Shown piece after piece: positions 26,344 to 35,466 of a DNA stretch of 64,000 bases. Position 1 is the stretch's first letter. Each line of letters opens with the position of its first letter. The position numbers and the translations under genes are program-made. The stretch comes from Flavonifractor sp. An100 (GTDB lineage Bacteria; Bacillota; Clostridia; Oscillospirales; Oscillospiraceae): contig NZ_NFMA01000005.1 of assembly GCF_002161175.1 (NCBI RefSeq), positions 87,994-151,993 on the forward strand, written 5' to 3'. Under the pieces are notes generated by a model. The model was not told the DNA's origin. It did not search any database and was given only the letters and a program-made list of their open reading frames with translations.

Positions 26344-27582
26344 ATGAGTACGATCTATAAGCTCACCCCTGTAGAGCCATTTGACTTGGCTGCCGTCGAG
26401 AGTTGGCTGGAGGATTTGGCCCAGCAGGGGCTTTATCTCAAGCGCTTCCGCCCCCTTTTCTCCTCCTTTACTCGGGGAGCCCCCCGGCGGGTGCGGTATC
26501 GGGTAGAGTATGTTCCCGATCTGTGGCCGGATGATGAGGTGCCTGGCCGGCTGTTTGATCTTTACGAGGAGATGGGCTGGGACTATGTAGGACCTATGGG
26601 GAGTGAACGTTCCCTGCTCATCTTCCGAGCCCGCACCGCCAACGCCCCGGAACCCCACACTGACCCGCCTGTACAAGGAGAGCTGCTGAATAAGCTGGCC
26701 CGCCGCCTGCGCCGGAATTTTATTCTGGTCTGCGTCCTTCTGGCCATCGCTCTGGGAATCCCGGCCTTCTCCGTTCTGGACAGCGGCACACTGTGGTTAG
26801 AGCTGGTCCAGGAGAGCGCTCTTTTCCTCGTGTTTATTTACGGGATATTTTTTCTGTTTTCTCTGCCTTCCGAATGGAAAGACTGGCGGCGCATGGCAGC
26901 ACTGACTCGCTCGCTGCGCCAAGGGGTTCCCCTCACACACAAGATCCCATACAAAAACCGCGGCAGACGGAATTTATGCTCCTTTCTCTTCTTTGTGACC
27001 TTGGCTGTTCTGCTGGTCTTCGTCCAGTACATTCTCCCGTTCACCGGAGGAGGAGCCAAAAATCTTGACAAGCTAGAAGACTTTACTCTTCTCTCCATCC
27101 AATCCCTGGAGGGAGAGGGCTACCAGCCCGACTCCTTCATGTCAGACGGAGTGGACTACGCCAACTTCTGCGATCGGGAGCACCACCTCCTCGCCCCCAC
27201 TGTTTGGGAAACCGTACAGAGTGGAAAGTGGGACAACGACCTGTGGGTCCGCTTGGAAGTGGATTGGTACCGCCCCCTCATCCCCTCCATGGCCCGGCCC
27301 TTAGCCGGTGACCTTTTAAAAGATGCTATGAAGCTGGATAAACAGGTATGGTGGGACGCAGACGCCTTTTGGACGCAGAGCGAAGAAGAGGGCTGGACCG
27401 TGACCGAGTATGTCCAGGAGGGGGCGGACTACCTGGTGGTGGCACAACGAAACGATGGCCCCTTCCAGATCGCAGTGGCAGCTGGAAACGGCCGGGCGGT
27501 CGTGGCCCGGTACACCGGCCACGGAGCCCTGACGGAGCACTTGGAGGAATTGGTTCAAATGACCGCCCCTGTGGGTGACTAA
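26344..27582 (+). CDS. DUF2812 membrane protein, paralog 2
   Basis: A 412-residue paralog with the same plan. The DUF2812 domain starts YKLTPVEPFDLAAVESWLED and includes LYEEMGWDYVGPMG. Two hydrophobic helices follow at about 123-165, then a third near 215 (LCSFLFFVTLAVLLVFVQYI), an outer domain, and the closing helix ALTEHLEELVQMT. An AAAGGAGG ribosome site precedes the start, 14 bases after paralog 1. Sequence identity to its neighbours outside the DUF2812 domain looks low, so this is an old duplication. Function unknown. Confidence 0.87.
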   Translation: MSTIYKLTPVEPFDLAAVESWLEDLAQQGLYLKRFRPLFSSFTRGAPRRVRYRVEYVPDLWPDDEVPGRLFDLYEEMGWDYVGPMGSERSLLIFRARTANAPEPHTDPPVQGELLNKLARRLRRNFILVCVLLAIALGIPAFSVLDSGTLWLELVQESALFLVFIYGIFFLFSLPSEWKDWRRMAALTRSLRQGVPLTHKIPYKNRGRRNLCSFLFFVTLAVLLVFVQYILPFTGGGAKNLDKLEDFTLLSIQSLEGEGYQPDSFMSDGVDYANFCDREHHLLAPTVWETVQSGKWDNDLWVRLEVDWYRPLIPSMARPLAGDLLKDAMKLDKQVWWDADAFWTQSEEEGWTVTEYVQEGADYLVVAQRNDGPFQIAVAAGNGRAVVARYTGHGALTEHLEELVQMTAPVGD

Positions 27583-27598
27583 CAAGGAGGCATACGCT

Positions 27599-28840
27599 AT
27601 GACGGTAAAAAAGTGGCTTCCCTGTTCTATGTGGGATTTTCAGGGCCTGGAAGATTGGCTCAACGAGCAGGCGGCGAATGGATACGCCTTGGTGGACTGG
27701 CCCGGCTTCTCCGATATCGGCCGGATCCCCTTTGAGAAGGACCCAACCGCACCAGGCGCCCGCTACCGTCTGGAACCGATGGACGATAAGGGAAACTGGA
27801 AGGAGCGCAACGAGCTCTACGCCCAGATGGGGTGGCGTTATGTCACCCAAATCCACCAGCTTTACACCGTCTACCGCTGTGACGATCCTCAAGCCCCGGA
27901 ACTGTATACCGACCCAGAAAGTCTGGCTCTGACCCTGAAAAAGCTGGTGAAGCGGCAGCGCCTCGCTCTGATCCTAGTCCCTCTTTGGATCGCTTTTTTG
28001 CTCCGTGACGGGATTTATCAGCTGTTTACTGAGCCCGCCGTTATCCCTATGAACATCATTCTGGGAGCAGATCTATTACTTCCTTTTACTCTGGTTCTTT
28101 TGGCTCTGATCGGGCTCGAAATCCTTTTGCCAATCCGGCGGTTTGTTTTATTCCGCCGCTTAAAAAGCCAGCTGGCCCAAGGCATGATTCCAAAAGCTGG
28201 GAAGCGGCGCTACCAGGAACCTGCCGGTTTCTTCCTGTCCCTAGTTCTGGTCTCCTTCATTGTATTCTGGTTGGTTCAGTCTGTTTCTGGCCGCTACGAT
28301 TTCCAGCAGCTGGAAGGCCCAGAGGATTGGGATTTCCCCCACATAACCCTGGCCGATGTGCTCTCACCCGCCCAAGGTCTCCAACTGGAGGCAGATAACG
28401 GCTCCTTCCAGCATTCCTGGCTGGCTCCGAAGCAATATCATATTTATCAAAAAGGGACCGCCGTCCTCGCCGACGGCACCCGGCAGACCGGTTTCATCAC
28501 CTTGCGCTACATCCGTACCCTCTCTCCCACCCTGGCGGAGATGGTATACCGGGGAGCTGTTCAGGAGCGGCTGGAGGACTTCGGCATCTACCCTGACATC
28601 AATGACCTCAATGTGCTTCACCAGTCTGTCCTTATTTTCCTGGAGTCCCGTGAGGTGGAGCACCCCGCCTTCCACCGCCTCACCGAGATTCTCTACCAGT
28701 TTGACGACGAGGAGGCTCCCCGCTGCGTCTATGTGGGCCAGATGGGTAACCAGGTGATCGTCCTGTCCACCTCCCTCAGTCAGAACCGCCAGGAGCCTTT
28801 GGAGTTTTTGGCCCAGCAGCTGTCCCACTCAGTTCCGTGA
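27599..28840 (+). CDS. DUF2812 membrane protein, paralog 3
   Basis: A 413-residue paralog: WLPCSMWDFQGLEDWLNEQA, LYAQMGWRYVTQI, then hydrophobic segments at about 120-180 and near 215, and an outer domain ending in a LEFLAQQLSH helix. The ATG at 27599 is preferred to the one at 27575, because AAGGAGG lies 8 bases ahead of it and the earlier start would overlap paralog 2. Co-transcribed with the others. Function unknown. Confidence 0.86.
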   Translation: MTVKKWLPCSMWDFQGLEDWLNEQAANGYALVDWPGFSDIGRIPFEKDPTAPGARYRLEPMDDKGNWKERNELYAQMGWRYVTQIHQLYTVYRCDDPQAPELYTDPESLALTLKKLVKRQRLALILVPLWIAFLLRDGIYQLFTEPAVIPMNIILGADLLLPFTLVLLALIGLEILLPIRRFVLFRRLKSQLAQGMIPKAGKRRYQEPAGFFLSLVLVSFIVFWLVQSVSGRYDFQQLEGPEDWDFPHITLADVLSPAQGLQLEADNGSFQHSWLAPKQYHIYQKGTAVLADGTRQTGFITLRYIRTLSPTLAEMVYRGAVQERLEDFGIYPDINDLNVLHQSVLIFLESREVEHPAFHRLTEILYQFDDEEAPRCVYVGQMGNQVIVLSTSLSQNRQEPLEFLAQQLSHSVP

Positions 28841-28856
28841 GAAAGGAGCGGTTTCT

Positions 28857-30113
28857 ATGAAAAAAATCCGCAAATTCATCCCCGTCTCCCTCTATGATAT
28901 CCCCGGCATGGAGCAGTGGCTGGAGAAGCAGGCCCAGGAGGGGTTGTTCCCGGTTCATTTGGGCTCCTGGGCCACCTTCCAACCTACTGCCAAGCGGGAA
29001 TACCGGTTTCGCTTGGATGTTATCGGCAAGGGCAAAGATGCGGACCAGCCCTCAGAGGAACAAATGGAGCTCTACCGCCAGGCCGGCTGGGAATACGTCC
29101 TCTCCATTGGACGGGCTTATTACCTTTTCTACACCACGGACCCCAGTGCTCCGGAGCTGTTCAGCGACTGCCAAAGCCGTGGACTGTCCCTGGAACCTCT
29201 GAAAAAGGCTCAAACCTCTTACCTGCGGCGAAAAATCATTGTCTATTCTCTGGTGGCCGCCGCTTTGATCTGGGCTCTCTTTTTCTTTGAGAGTAAATAT
29301 GATGTCCAACCAGACCGTTTTGTCCGCCTGCCCCTCCTTTTACTGAATCTATTTAATCCGATCCTGCTGTTATTCCTCCTTTGTGCTGCCTTTATGGTCC
29401 GTATCGAGTTTCGGGATTCCCGCACCCTCCGCCGCACTTACGCCGCCCTGATGGAAGGGCTGCCCCCACCTCCTTCCCCGGTGCCCAGCAAATGGATCGT
29501 GTGGGAGAATAAACTCCAAGTGGCACTGATCGTCCCACTGGTCCTCTTTGTGGTCGTCGGACGGTTCGACTCCCTCAACCCCTGGAAAGAGATTCCCCTC
29601 TCCAGCTTCCACCGGCCCTATGTTGCCATCCAGGAGCTGGAACAGGAACCCGTTCTCTATTGGGAGGAGCTCTTTGACGATCCCCCTTTCCGCGACGAGC
29701 CGGAAACCTATGCCGACGTCCAGTTCTCCTTCCTGGCCCCCACCTGGTACTCTGTCACCCAGGAGGCATACAGCCCCCAAGCGGGGACCCAGACCAACGC
29801 CTTTTCTCCCGACCCAGAGGATGGGAAATACCGCTACTCCCCTGACCTGGATATGACCCGCTTCCGCCTGCTCATCCCCGCTCTGGCACGGACCATAGCC
29901 AGGGCCCAGATGGATTCCTACCGACTGGTCAATCTGGAGTGGTCCTATGAGGAAGTGGATTACCCGGGACTGGATTTCGTCATTCTGGCCACCACAGACG
30001 ATCCCTGGCAGATGGCCGCTCTGGGACGTGGAGGAAATGTGGCCGTATTCTGTTACGCCGGTGTAGAGAAGCTGGCGAACCATTTGGACCAGCTGGCCGC
30101 TATGGTGCTGTAA
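28857..30113 (+). CDS. DUF2812 membrane protein, paralog 4
   Basis: A 418-residue paralog: FIPVSLYDIPGMEQWLEKQA, LYRQAGWEYVLSIGRAY, hydrophobic segments at about 130-175 and near 225, and an outer domain ending in LANHLDQLAAMVL. GAAAGGAG precedes the ATG, 16 bases after paralog 3. It is the last gene of the PadR operon, followed immediately by a strong terminator. The conserved closing helix shared by all four paralogs suggests a common structural role such as oligomerisation; that is inference. Confidence 0.87.
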   Translation: MKKIRKFIPVSLYDIPGMEQWLEKQAQEGLFPVHLGSWATFQPTAKREYRFRLDVIGKGKDADQPSEEQMELYRQAGWEYVLSIGRAYYLFYTTDPSAPELFSDCQSRGLSLEPLKKAQTSYLRRKIIVYSLVAAALIWALFFFESKYDVQPDRFVRLPLLLLNLFNPILLLFLLCAAFMVRIEFRDSRTLRRTYAALMEGLPPPPSPVPSKWIVWENKLQVALIVPLVLFVVVGRFDSLNPWKEIPLSSFHRPYVAIQELEQEPVLYWEELFDDPPFRDEPETYADVQFSFLAPTWYSVTQEAYSPQAGTQTNAFSPDPEDGKYRYSPDLDMTRFRLLIPALARTIARAQMDSYRLVNLEWSYEEVDYPGLDFVILATTDDPWQMAALGRGGNVAVFCYAGVEKLANHLDQLAAMVL

Positions 30114-30116
30114 TAG

Positions 30117-30150
30117 AAAAAAGCTGTGACCCGTGGGTCACAGCTTTTTT
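30117..30150. terminator. Bidirectional intrinsic terminator
   Basis: A near-perfect stem of about 15 bp (30118-30132 with 30135-30149) with A and T runs on its flanks. It ends the PadR/DUF2812 operon and, on the minus strand, the toprim gene whose stop lies at its edge. Confidence 0.92.
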
Positions 30151-30742
30151 ATGTCAACTTCAAAATGCTCCTGGCCTCTGCCCGGCTGTAGCATCCATTT
30201 AACACGGCCAGCAGGGCGTTGGCGCTCATGTGCTCGGGGAGTTCCAGCTTCTTGAGCAGCTCCAGCCGCTTTCGGACGCTCTCTCCGCCCCCGGCCAGTC
30301 CCGCCGCCATCAGGTCCGCTTTGGTCAGAGGCGGAAGTGTCTCCTCCTCCCCGGACTTCTCCCCCAGAAAAGTGGCTCCCGCCCGGCGCAGGACATTCAG
30401 CAGCACCTGGGGCGGCATGCCCTCCACCCCCAGCTTGCCCTCCTTGCCTGCCTGCTTCTTCCGCTTCTCCTTGCCGTAGACGTCGGGGATGTAGGCGTGC
30501 TTCACCTGATTCTTGGGCAGAGCGCCTTTAATGCGGTTACGAATCACAAAGCCCGCCCCATCGGAGTCGGTGAGGACAATGAGTCCCCGACGCTGGGCGG
30601 CCCGGCGCAAGAGCGCCATCTGCTCCGGATTTTTAAAGATGCCAAAACCCGCTGTCTCTAAAATGAGGGTATCTACCACTTGGGAGAGGGTATTCTTATC
30701 GTAGCGGCCCTCCACCACGATGGCCTCTCGAATGGAAACCAT
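30149..30742 (-). CDS. Toprim-domain protein, RNase M5-like (DUF4093)
   Basis: A 197-residue protein with an N-terminal toprim domain: REAIVVEGRYDKNTLSQVVD (catalytic Glu) and GLIVLTDSDGAGFVIRNRI (the DxD pair). The C-terminal part is the extension found in RNase M5 relatives (DUF4093). RNase M5 matures 5S rRNA in Firmicutes; this clostridial subfamily is the likely counterpart, but direct equivalence is inferred. It lies 15 bases downstream of holA on the same strand. Confidence 0.83.
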   Translation of the reverse strand: MVSIREAIVVEGRYDKNTLSQVVDTLILETAGFGIFKNPEQMALLRRAAQRRGLIVLTDSDGAGFVIRNRIKGALPKNQVKHAYIPDVYGKEKRKKQAGKEGKLGVEGMPPQVLLNVLRRAGATFLGEKSGEEETLPPLTKADLMAAGLAGGGESVRKRLELLKKLELPEHMSANALLAVLNGCYSRAEARSILKLT

Positions 30743-30757
30743 AGCTGCCTATCCTCC

Positions 30758-31798
30758 TCACGTCGGGGTGGACAGCTCCAGGAGTAGCGTGGTAAGCAGC
30801 TCCTGGCCGTCCTGCCCGGTGGATTTCATAGCCAAATCGGTCTGGCCACAGCGAACAACACCCTTCCGGCACCAGTTGAGCGAAAAGCGCCGGGCGCTCT
30901 TCATCAGTTTTTCCGCTGGATAGGGTTTTAGGCCCCACAGCTCCGCCAGATAGGAGGCGCCCTTCCCCTGCTCCAGACACAGCCGGGCGGAGTAGAGCTG
31001 ACGAATCTGCCGTCCCAGGGACCACATGATCTTGATGGGCGGCTCCTGCATCTGGTACAGCTCCCCCAGCACCGCCATGGCCTGATCAAAATTCCGCTCT
31101 CCCACCGCGTCAGTCATGCGAAAAACCACCGCGTCCAGCTGGGGAGTGGCTACCGCCTCGATATCAGCTCTGGTAATATGAGGTTGCTTGGAATAGGCGC
31201 CGATCTTCTCGATCTCGCCAATGAGGTTTGTCATCAAATCACCGCACAAAAAGATCAGCTCCAGGGCCAATCGCGAGTCGATTTCCTTGCCTAGGGCCCG
31301 AAACCGGCGGCGGACCCAGTCCACCAGGTCCCCCTGGTCTTGGCGGACGAAGTTGACCACGGTCCCATACTGCTTCAGCGCCCCGGCCAACTTGGTCCGG
31401 GCGTCTCCCTTGTATGGAATCAGGTCGTAGAGGAAGACCACACACACATAGTCGGGCAGCTGGGACAGGATGCGGATATACTCCTCCCGGTCCTTCTCCC
31501 CCGCCTTGAACAGGTCGTAGTCCGTCACTTGGACCAGCGTCCGCTCCGCCATCATAGGCAGGCAGTCCACTGCCTCCTCCAGGGCGTGGGGGGACATGTC
31601 CTTTGCTCCGATCTCATGGAGATTGAACTCTCCCATCCCCCCGGATAACAGCCGCTCCCGCAGCTTACCCAGGTAATAGTCCCGCAGGTAAGTCTCCTCC
31701 CCATGCATCAGATACAGCCGTCCCGGTGTACCTTTGTCGCTTAAATCCTTCTTTAACGTCAGATAGCCCCCGTTGTCCGGTTTTCCCTTTGGCGGCAT
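30758..31798 (-). CDS. holA: DNA polymerase III subunit delta
   Basis: A 346-residue clamp-loader subunit that opens the beta clamp. The N-terminal LYLMHGEETYLRDYYLGKL segment, a degenerate AAA+ core (VQVTDYDLFKAGEKDREEY) and the C-terminal domain (GELYQMQEPPIKIMWSLGRQIRQLY) are all typical. The length is normal. It follows comEC on the same strand, an order common in Firmicutes. Confidence 0.93.
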   Translation of the reverse strand: MPPKGKPDNGGYLTLKKDLSDKGTPGRLYLMHGEETYLRDYYLGKLRERLLSGGMGEFNLHEIGAKDMSPHALEEAVDCLPMMAERTLVQVTDYDLFKAGEKDREEYIRILSQLPDYVCVVFLYDLIPYKGDARTKLAGALKQYGTVVNFVRQDQGDLVDWVRRRFRALGKEIDSRLALELIFLCGDLMTNLIGEIEKIGAYSKQPHITRADIEAVATPQLDAVVFRMTDAVGERNFDQAMAVLGELYQMQEPPIKIMWSLGRQIRQLYSARLCLEQGKGASYLAELWGLKPYPAEKLMKSARRFSLNWCRKGVVRCGQTDLAMKSTGQDGQELLTTLLLELSTPT

Positions 31799-31842
31799 AA
31801 TGTCTCCTCCTTATTGGTTCACAATGGAATGCAGGAACCCCT

Positions 31843-34134
31843 CTATCCCTTGGCCTGGACCAGAATGGTCCCCTGTAAATCGGTACGGTAAATCTCTGTC
31901 CCGGACTGGGCCAGCCGTTCCAGAGTTTCCTGGGCTGGGTGGCCATAGAGGTTATGTTCTCCCACGGAAATGGCTGTCATGTCAGGTGTCACTGCCTGGA
32001 GCAGCTCCTGGGTGGTGGAAGTGGCTGAGCCGTGGTGACCGGCAACCAACAGTTCCAAGTCCGGCAGCTCTGTATGTTCCAGAAGCAAGTGCTCCACTTC
32101 TCCGCCCATATCGCCGGTGATAAGCACATCAAAATTTCCCGCGCTGGCCAACACCGTCAAACCCAGCTCGTTGGTGTCCGTCCCCTGTCCTAACGGGGCC
32201 AAAAGGGTCAGCTCTCCAGATGTTCCCCAATGAAACCGGGTGTCCTCCCGAAGAAATGTGATGGGAACCCCTTTCTCCCGTGCCAGTGTTATGATCTCCT
32301 GGCGTAAAGGGGACTCCTCCTCCACATCGGGTAAAATCAACTGGGATACTTGCATCCGCTGCAGCAGCTGGGACACACCGTTGGCATGGTCTTCATGGTA
32401 ATGAGTCAGAATCAAAAAGTCCAGCGAGCTACGCCCTGCTGCCTGAATATAGTCCGCGGCAATATCTCCGGCGTTATCCATGCTGTCTCCACCGCAGTCC
32501 ACTAAGGCCAGATAATCTCCCGTGCGCAGCAGCACGCTCTGGCCCTGGCCAACATCTAACACCGCCGCTGTCATCGCGCCGGACCGGAAGGCAACCAGGG
32601 TGAACAGCATGGCGGTGCACAGAGCGACGGTACCTCCACAGGCCGGGATGATCCACCGACCCTCCTTGTTCAGCAGCAGCCCACATCCGATCAGCAGGCA
32701 CAAATAGACCACCCACGCCTGGTAATAGAAGGAATCCAGCGGAATGGCTGCCATAGGCAGGCGCCCCAAAAGCTCCACCACCCAGTCCAAATACCGAGCA
32801 AGAGACGTAAAGGGAATCGCCAGTACAGCAGATACCCCAGGCAGTAAGATCCCCAGAGTTCCAAGAAGGAGACCCACGCCAAATAAAATTGCCACCGCCC
32901 ACAAAGTCAGCAGGTTAGCCAGGGGTGAAATGAGGGATACGGAGCGAAAATGGATGGCCACCAGAGGGATGGTCAGTACCGAAGCCCCCATAGTGGAGGC
33001 AAAGGTGGACACCAAGAACCGCGGCACCTGGATCACCCAGTATTTCCACTTCTCTTTTGGCCGATGATCCAGGCGGAACAGGGCCATCAGCCGCACTTGG
33101 ATTGGATCAGAGACCAACAAAATTCCGGCCACTGCCCCAAAGGAGAGCTGAAGACCGATATTAGCCGCGGCGAAGGGGTTATGGAGCAGCAACAACAGCA
33201 GAGCCAACGCCAAAGATGTAAAGCTGTCCCGTTCCCGGTCCACCAATGGGGCCAGTTGGAGCATCCACACCATCACCGCTGCCCGAATTACAGAGGGAGT
33301 ATTTCCCGCCACTCCGCAGAACAACAGCACCAGCAGACACACCGCTCCCGCGCTTCTCCGGCTGCGTCCAAACAGCTGGACTGCCATCCCCGCCAGAAAG
33401 GCCAGGTGCATCCCGGACACCGCCACCGTGTGGGACAGTCCGGTCCGTTGAAGAGAGGTGGTAAAGGAGTCGGTCAGATTTTCCCGGTTCCCTGTCACCA
33501 GCGCCCGGATCATCGGGGCTATATCTTCTGGGAAAACCGTATCCACCCCTGACTTCAAAGCCTTGGAAAAGACCGCCGCCCAATAGCGGACCGGAATATG
33601 GTCCGGCCGGTTGATATTCAGTTCCCCATAGGTCTCGCCGCGGAGAAAAATTCCTTTGGCGGTGTAGTAGGTGATTGCTTCCCCGGCAAGGGTGCGGTCT
33701 GCCAAGGTACAGTAAGTGATGGTGGAGATCTCGTCCCCTGGCCGCAAGCCGGCTCCCTGCTCATCTACATATAGCAGCGTAGAGACGGAAACCAGAGGTG
33801 AAACTTCTGTCTCCACCAAAACGGAATAGCCGTAATCGGTCTCCTGGGGCCATTCCGCCACTACTGCGCTCAGATGAACCGTCTGCCCATCCAAGGCGCG
33901 GGCGGGCACCAGCACAATTTGGATATAGACTGCCGTCCACAGAAATCCCAGCGCCCCACCGCACAAAATGAGACGCATCCATAGCCGTCGACAGCGGTTT
34001 GGAATGAACTGGACCAGAATGGCAGCCAACAGGCAAAGGATACCCAAAGGGAGTAGTATCCGCTGAGAGAGCAGAAAATTTGCTGCCCACACAGCGGCAG
34101 AGCAGGCACAGGCAAAAATCGCCAGCTTTCGCAC
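31843..34134 (-). CDS. comEC: DNA internalization competence protein ComEC/Rec2
   Basis: A 763-residue channel protein for uptake of single-stranded DNA. It has N-terminal hydrophobic helices and a DUF4131-like segment, a central competence domain (TGLSHTVAVSGMHLAFLAG), and a C-terminal metallo-beta-lactamase domain with ILTHYHEDHANGVSQLL. The GTG at 34134 is chosen because AAGGAGGAGG precedes it; an in-frame ATG at 34188 would overlap rarA. All domains are intact, which suggests a potential for natural transformation, although no other com genes are in the window. Confidence 0.92.
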   Translation of the reverse strand: MRKLAIFACACSAAVWAANFLLSQRILLPLGILCLLAAILVQFIPNRCRRLWMRLILCGGALGFLWTAVYIQIVLVPARALDGQTVHLSAVVAEWPQETDYGYSVLVETEVSPLVSVSTLLYVDEQGAGLRPGDEISTITYCTLADRTLAGEAITYYTAKGIFLRGETYGELNINRPDHIPVRYWAAVFSKALKSGVDTVFPEDIAPMIRALVTGNRENLTDSFTTSLQRTGLSHTVAVSGMHLAFLAGMAVQLFGRSRRSAGAVCLLVLLFCGVAGNTPSVIRAAVMVWMLQLAPLVDRERDSFTSLALALLLLLLHNPFAAANIGLQLSFGAVAGILLVSDPIQVRLMALFRLDHRPKEKWKYWVIQVPRFLVSTFASTMGASVLTIPLVAIHFRSVSLISPLANLLTLWAVAILFGVGLLLGTLGILLPGVSAVLAIPFTSLARYLDWVVELLGRLPMAAIPLDSFYYQAWVVYLCLLIGCGLLLNKEGRWIIPACGGTVALCTAMLFTLVAFRSGAMTAAVLDVGQGQSVLLRTGDYLALVDCGGDSMDNAGDIAADYIQAAGRSSLDFLILTHYHEDHANGVSQLLQRMQVSQLILPDVEEESPLRQEIITLAREKGVPITFLREDTRFHWGTSGELTLLAPLGQGTDTNELGLTVLASAGNFDVLITGDMGGEVEHLLLEHTELPDLELLVAGHHGSATSTTQELLQAVTPDMTAISVGEHNLYGHPAQETLERLAQSGTEIYRTDLQGTILVQAKG

Positions 34135-34160
34135 CCCTGCCTCCTCCTTCTTCCCAGCCC

Positions 34161-35429
34161 TCAGGACCGTTTTTTGATCTCTTCCCAATACCGCTTAGCG
34201 GCCTGCTCCGTTTTGTTTTCCCCGTAATAATAATAGTGTACGTCCTTCAGCTCGTCCGGCAGATATTGCTGATCTACCCAGCGCCCCGGGAAATTGTGGG
34301 GATACAAGTACCCCTGTTCCCGTTCCAGACCGGAGGAGTCAGCATGGACATTTTGTAGATGCCGTGGGATGTCCCCCACTTTGCCAGCCCGAACGTCCGC
34401 CATGGCCTGGTGAATTGCCATGCAGGAGGTATTGGATTTGGGGGCGGTGGCCAGCAGCACCACTGCCTGTCCCAGCGGCAGCTGCGCCTCGGGCAGCCCC
34501 AGCTGGAGGGCATTGTCTACACAGGCCTTTACAATGGGGACCGCCATCGGGTAGGCCATTCCCACATCCTCGCTGGCCGAACACAGGATGCGCCGGATGG
34601 GGGTAATCAGGTCCCCTGCCTCTAATAGCCGGGCCAGATAGTGCAGGGCCGCGTCGGGGTCGGACCCCCGCATGGACTTCATGAAGGCTGATGCAATATC
34701 AAAATGGGCGTCTCCCTCCCGGTCATAGCGCATGGCGGACTTCTGCGCCACCGTTTTGGCATCTTCCAGGGTGACAAGGAGTTTTCCTTGCTCCCTCTTT
34801 GCCGCTGTAAGGAGCAGCTCAATGGCGTTCATCGCCTTACGGATATCACCGCCACAGGCCCAGGCGATGTGCTCCTGTACTCCGGGCTCACATTCCGCTT
34901 TGGCACCCAGCCGCTCTTCCATCCGATGGATTCCCCGGTCCACAGCCGGGAGGGCATCTTCCGCGGTGATTTGCTTAAACTCAAACACGGTAGACCGGGA
35001 GAGTACCGCTCCGAACACAGCGAAAAAGGGGTTCTCCGTGGTGGAGGCGATGAGGGTGATCCGCCCGTCCTCCATAAATTCCAGCAGAGACTGCTGCTGC
35101 TTTTTATTAAAATACTGAATCTCGTCCAGGTACAGCAGCACCCCTTCCGGCGCCATCAGCGTACCGATCTCCCCCATGATGTCCTTGATATCCGAGATGG
35201 AGGCGGTGGTAGCATTGAGCCGATGGAGGGGCCTGCGGGTGCGCTGGGCGATCAGGTTGGCCACCGTGGTCTTCCCAGTTCCCGATGGGCCGTAAAAGAT
35301 CAGGTTGGGCACGCTGCCTCCCTCAATGATTCGGCGCAGCAGGCCGTCCTTTCCCAATATGTGCTTCTGCCCCACCACCTCGTCCAGGGTCTGGGGACGA
35401 ATTTCATCCGCCAAGGGGCGGTATGCCAT
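34161..35429 (-). CDS. rarA: Replication-associated recombination protein A
   Basis: A 422-residue AAA+ ATPase of the RarA/MgsA/WRNIP1 family, acting at stalled replication forks. It starts MAYRPLADEIRPQTLDEVVG, with Walker A FYGPSGTGKTTVANLIA, Walker B LYLDEIQYFNKKQQ, sensor 1 LIASTTENPFFAV and the C-terminal MAYPMAVPIVKACV and NFPGRWVDQQYLP segments. The length is normal. It lies 26 bases upstream of comEC. Confidence 0.94.
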   Translation of the reverse strand: MAYRPLADEIRPQTLDEVVGQKHILGKDGLLRRIIEGGSVPNLIFYGPSGTGKTTVANLIAQRTRRPLHRLNATTASISDIKDIMGEIGTLMAPEGVLLYLDEIQYFNKKQQQSLLEFMEDGRITLIASTTENPFFAVFGAVLSRSTVFEFKQITAEDALPAVDRGIHRMEERLGAKAECEPGVQEHIAWACGGDIRKAMNAIELLLTAAKREQGKLLVTLEDAKTVAQKSAMRYDREGDAHFDIASAFMKSMRGSDPDAALHYLARLLEAGDLITPIRRILCSASEDVGMAYPMAVPIVKACVDNALQLGLPEAQLPLGQAVVLLATAPKSNTSCMAIHQAMADVRAGKVGDIPRHLQNVHADSSGLEREQGYLYPHNFPGRWVDQQYLPDELKDVHYYYYGENKTEQAAKRYWEEIKKRS

Positions 35430-35466
35430 GTAGGATCAACTCCTTTTTCTTGAGACAACAGACCGG

